A DNA stretch of 42,683 nt from DATIJJ01 sp964612855 (lineage in GTDB: Bacteria; Pseudomonadota; Gammaproteobacteria; DSM-16500), in contig CAZTDR010000015.1 in the NCBI GenBank assembly GCA_964612855.1, positions 1 to 42,683 on the forward strand, written 5' to 3'. The notes beneath the pieces were generated by a model. That model did not search any database and was not told the origin of the DNA. It worked only from the letters and a program-made list of their open reading frames with translations. Of this stretch, positions 40,190-42,683 are shown piece after piece (the first letter of the stretch is position 1; each line of letters begins with the position of its first letter). The translations under genes and the position numbers were made by a program.

Positions 40190-40352
40190 ATATACTCGCC
40201 GCACTTGAGATTGTGGGTTTTAAAACAGCATCTTGCGGCACAAAAAATGCTCGAAATAGCGAGCTATTCCGCCGCTTTTTTATTAAAATTGAATGGCAAC
40301 ATCTTGCAATCTGATATTTTAAACCCCACGATCTCAAGTGCGGCGAGTATAT
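40190..40352. mobile_element. 163-bp palindromic MITE-like element
   Basis: Terminal arms: 40190-40225 and 40317-40352, about 36 bases with 2 mismatches, beginning ATATACTCGCCGCACTTGAG. Internal stretches form further stems (AATAGCGAGCTATT is nearly self-complementary). No coding capacity. It lies between the GT4 gene and manC, in the 314-base gap 40112-40425, and splits the polysaccharide locus. The family is unknown; short, coding-free DNA with long terminal repeats fits a MITE. Confidence 0.75.
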
Positions 40353-40409
40353 CCTCCTCTGACTGAACGCCGTGGATTTTAGGGGCGATTTCCCCCCTTA
40401 AGCAAGAAG

Positions 40410-40439
40410 GGAGTTCCCGCGCTTTTTAATGGGAACTCC
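40410..40439 (-). terminator. Hairpin at the end of the GT4 gene
   Basis: GGAGTTCCC (40410-40418) and GGGAACTCC (40431-40439) are perfect arms spanning the stop codon. Only a weak T-rich stretch (CTTCTTGCTT) follows on the minus strand. Confidence 0.4.
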
Positions 40440-41535
40440 GGATAAAATTCTTAATTTTTTCCTGAAACACTTCCGGCGCAAACCTCGCCGCATTGGCCAC
40501 GCAATGCTCCACCGTGAATTGATCTTGGGATGCTTCAAATTGTTTCACCGCTTGGCAAATAGAAGCTTTATCTTGCTGGGGAAAAAAGAGTCCTGTCGGA
40601 GTGGGATGGCTTAAATCATTTACTGTTTCTAACGCTCCCCCTTTTCCATAAGCAATGACTGGAGTCCCGCACGCTTGGGCTTCAACTAGCGTAATACCAA
40701 AATCTTCTTCCGCAGCGAATATGAAGGCCTTGGCGCGCTGCATATAATCCAACAATACAGCTTGCGGTTGGTAACCTAAAATCTGGACATTTGGCCCTGC
40801 GTTGGCTTTCACTTTTTCTAGGTCAGGCCCATCTCCAATCAGGATTAATGTTTTATCCGGCATATCAGCAAAACTCGCCGCAATTAATTCCATTTTTTTA
40901 TAAGGCACCAGTCGAGAAGCCGCAAGGTAAAACGTTTCTTTTTTTGAAGCAGGTTTAAATAAAGCGGTTTTAACAGGAGGATAAATGACTTCTGCTTCGC
41001 GGCGATAAATTTTAAAAATCCGACGTGCGATGTAGTGAGAATTGGCGATAAAATAATCCACATTATTGGCAGTGCGTTGGTCCCATAAGCGCATTTTATG
41101 CAGCAAATATTGTGCGAGAAAACCTTTCACACCCTTATTAAGACCGCTCTCTTTTAAATATTGATGTTGAAGATCCCAGGCATAGCGCATGGGAGAATGG
41201 ACATAGCTCACATGAATTTGATCAGGGCCTGTAATAACGCCTTTAGCTACCGCATGAGAACTGGAGATAATTAAATCATAGGCGGATAAATCGAGTTGTT
41301 CGATAGCGAGCGGCATCCAGTTCAAATAGGCTCGATAGTGTTTTTTTGCCCAAGGGAGTTTTTGAATAAAAGTGGTGGTAACGGTTTTGCCTTGTAAAAA
41401 ATGCCGGTCTTTTTCGGGTAAAAAATCTACCACTGCAAAAAGGTCAGCTTGAGGATAGCAAACCAGAAGTTCTTCTAGAACTCGTTCGGATCCGGCATAA
41501 GTGACTAACCAGTCACAGACGATAGCAATTTTCAT
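40426..41535 (-). CDS. GT4 glycosyltransferase, WbaZ/WbpY-like mannosyltransferase
   Basis: 369 residues from the ATG at 41533-41535, where the GT-B fold starts (MKIAIVCDWLVTYAGSERVL); the longer frame adds 14 unlikely codons. Motifs: SYVHSPMRYAWDL (about 117-129), ANSHYIARRIFKIYRREAEV (about 166-185), ASRLVPYKKMELI (about 211-223) and the donor-binding EEDFGITLVEAQACGTPVIA with the E-x7-E pair. The pattern matches mannosyltransferases of O-antigen clusters, which use GDP-mannose, and ManC is next door. It may add the first mannose residues of an adaptor. A palindromic element separates it from manC, so it may have its own promoter. Confidence 0.85.
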   Translation of the reverse strand: MKIAIVCDWLVTYAGSERVLEELLVCYPQADLFAVVDFLPEKDRHFLQGKTVTTTFIQKLPWAKKHYRAYLNWMPLAIEQLDLSAYDLIISSSHAVAKGVITGPDQIHVSYVHSPMRYAWDLQHQYLKESGLNKGVKGFLAQYLLHKMRLWDQRTANNVDYFIANSHYIARRIFKIYRREAEVIYPPVKTALFKPASKKETFYLAASRLVPYKKMELIAASFADMPDKTLILIGDGPDLEKVKANAGPNVQILGYQPQAVLLDYMQRAKAFIFAAEEDFGITLVEAQACGTPVIAYGKGGALETVNDLSHPTPTGLFFPQQDKASICQAVKQFEASQDQFTVEHCVANAARFAPEVFQEKIKNFIRSSH

Positions 41536-41636
41536 TTTTGATAGAGTCCCCACGTTTGACAAGCAAGAACATAACACAAAAGAGAGTGGGGGTTAGTAGG
41601 AAATTTATTTGATGCATGATATTGGCGTTTTAGAAA

Positions 41637-41675
41637 GTAGGGTGGCACGGTGCGTTTTTGGCACCGTAATCCACC
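41637..41675. repeat. Class A palindrome, possible terminator
   Basis: GTAGGGTGGCACGGTGCG, T-run, GGCACCGTAATCCACC. It lies downstream of the coiled-coil gene and upstream of the GT4 gene on the minus strand. Confidence 0.75.
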
Positions 41676-41708
41676 CTGCGTTGGGTGATGGTCGAGTGGG
41701 TCTGCGGC

Positions 41709-42419
41709 TTATTTGTGAATTTCTCGTGTCTTATGGGGTGATGAAGTAGCTCTTGGTTCATCCGTCTTCTTAACAGGAGAAAGGGAGCGCGCAAAAAGCG
41801 TCGATAAAAGAGAAGGTTTTTTTTCAGCTTGAGCTACTTTAGCGCTAAGATCTTGATAAATTTTCTGTAAAGAAGCAAGGTTCATTTGTGTGGATTTTTT
41901 TAAGATTTCATCCATTTCTGTGCTAACTTTTTGAATTTTAACAGTATGCTCACCCGACGAAGAGTTTTTTAATGCCTCTTTTAATCGTGATTGCAAGCCG
42001 GGGAAATCATTTTCGAGTAATTTTTGGGTCATTACCGCAGCGTTTACTTCTTTCAATAGAGTGAGTACGGTTTGCACTATTGCTCTTACCGCTTGAATAC
42101 TACTTTTAAGTGAAGAGATAATATTAGAGTCTAGCGCTGATTTTGAGGTTTCATACTGGGTTTTATCTTTCAATTTCTGCACGTTTTGCTCCAAATTGCT
42201 ACGTTCTTCAATATTTTTGATTTGAATCACGCACAGCGAATATAAGCGATTTACGCTAGAGTTATAGTCCTCTGCAGTTTTAGATTCTTTAATTGCATCT
42301 AATATTTCGCTCATTTCTTGTATTTCTGTTTTAATGAGCAGAGAAGACGCCTGTTCCATATAATCTTCTACTATGGAAATTGTTTTTGGTTTAAGTACTT
42401 CTATTCGACTATGAGACAT
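41709..42419 (-). CDS. Coiled-coil protein, unassigned
   Basis: 236 residues, almost wholly helical, with several coiled-coil stretches (about 20-50, 62-95, 100-140 and 165-200). No membrane segment or signal peptide. The C-terminal ~45 residues are disordered, Ser/Pro/Lys-rich and end THKxRxIHK-like (SSPHKTREIHK). CGAGG lies 7-11 bases before the ATG. No family is recognised. A soluble coiled-coil with a polar C-terminus is a common effector layout in Legionellales, but it may also be a structural protein. Confidence 0.65.
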   Translation of the reverse strand: MSHSRIEVLKPKTISIVEDYMEQASSLLIKTEIQEMSEILDAIKESKTAEDYNSSVNRLYSLCVIQIKNIEERSNLEQNVQKLKDKTQYETSKSALDSNIISSLKSSIQAVRAIVQTVLTLLKEVNAAVMTQKLLENDFPGLQSRLKEALKNSSSGEHTVKIQKVSTEMDEILKKSTQMNLASLQKIYQDLSAKVAQAEKKPSLLSTLFARSLSPVKKTDEPRATSSPHKTREIHK

Positions 42420-42551
42420 ACCAACCTCGTTCTGTAATAAATTGTATTTACAATAAAAACCTTATATTAAAAGTATAGTCGGTTTTTTGAATATTGCAGG
42501 AAGGAGTAAATAGTATTAATACAAAGAGTTAAGAAATTGCGTCAATCTGTT

Positions 42552-42624
42552 TTGTAGGGGCACGGCGTGCCGTGCCCGTCCGTGCTGCATATCTCGTTGA
42601 AGCCGCCGGGCATGGCACGCCACA
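42552..42624. repeat. Class C palindromic element
   Basis: TTGTAGGGGCACGGCGTGCC begins it; GGGCACGGC/GCCGTGCCC is a near-perfect palindrome (42558-42577). The right part, inverted, matches 20588-20633, including the core CCCGGCGGCTT (AAGCCGCCGGG at 42600-42610). Confidence 0.75.
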
Positions 42625-42629
42625 CTGCT

Positions 42630-42669
42630 GTAGGGTGGATTAGACGCGTTTTTTGCGTCGTAATCCACC
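42630..42669. repeat. Class A palindrome at the right edge
   Basis: GTAGGGTGGATTAGACGCG, T-run, CGTCGTAATCCACC; the best-preserved class A copy. Directly adjacent to a class C element. Confidence 0.8.
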
Positions 42670-42683
42670 TTTTCAGCGGCAGA

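Noticed and set aside
14700..42670. Could the many palindromes be a CRISPR array?
   Set aside because: Copies are tens to thousands of bases apart, vary in sequence and have no regular spacers; no cas genes are present.
1..42683. tRNA, rRNA and known riboswitches
   Set aside because: No cloverleaf with a GTTCRANNC arm, no rRNA-like conserved stretch and no recognised riboswitch core was seen when reading both strands.

Overview
The window looks like a chromosomal segment of a gammaproteobacterium of the order Legionellales (Legionella/Coxiella/Berkiella-like). The basis is a broken LbtU-type siderophore porin, the dacA-ybeD-lipB-lipA gene order, AT-rich unassigned membrane and coiled-coil proteins of the kind common in host-associated members of this order, and many intergenic palindromic repeats. 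The assignment is inference from gene content; there is no rRNA or other phylogenetic marker here.

Layout. (1) 1-13.5 kb is AT-rich and decayed. It has a partial ORF at the left edge, a frameshifted gene, DUF2795, an MscS channel, a family of multi-pass membrane paralogues (one + copy, one - copy, one internally deleted copy), an IS630 transposase remnant with a 77-bp palindromic element, an unassigned membrane protein, an LbtU-family porin broken by two frameshifts, a second transposase remnant, two tandem Hsp20 chaperones with different promoters, a short hydrophobic protein with a clear terminator, a hydrolase remnant, CvpA and DUF1398. (2) 13.5-22 kb has two unassigned membrane proteins flanking a sulfation module: ATP sulfurylase/APS kinase fusion (makes PAPS), a sulfotransferase (uses PAPS), DUF6356 + CysQ (clears PAP) and a beta-propeller protein. 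(3) 22.2-30 kb is housekeeping: SohB, a DedA-PAP2-LssY-like fusion, LipA, LipB, YbeD, DacA (PBP5), a ComEA-like helix-hairpin-helix protein and a GNAT acetyltransferase. (4) 30.2-41.5 kb is a minus-strand polysaccharide locus: manC, gmd, a perosamine-synthase-like aminotransferase, Wzm/Wzt ABC export, two large glycosyltransferases, a NeuD/PerB-like acetyltransferase and a separate GT4 mannosyltransferase. (5) The right edge holds a coiled-coil protein and repeats.

How the genes work together. Region 4 reads as mannose-1-P -> GDP-mannose -> GDP-4-keto-6-deoxymannose -> GDP-perosamine -> probably N-acylated perosamine, polymerised in the cytoplasm and exported by an ABC transporter. Region 2 supplies activated sulfate, a transferase and by-product clearance. 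The acceptor is unknown; a cell-surface glycan or lipid is the simplest guess.

The intergenic DNA carries several related palindromic families: class A (GTGGATTA...TAATCCACC), class B (GTGGGCACG...TGCCCAC), class C nested palindromes sharing an identical 11-base core CCCGGCGGCTT, and two MITE-like elements. No CRISPR array, tRNA or rRNA was seen.
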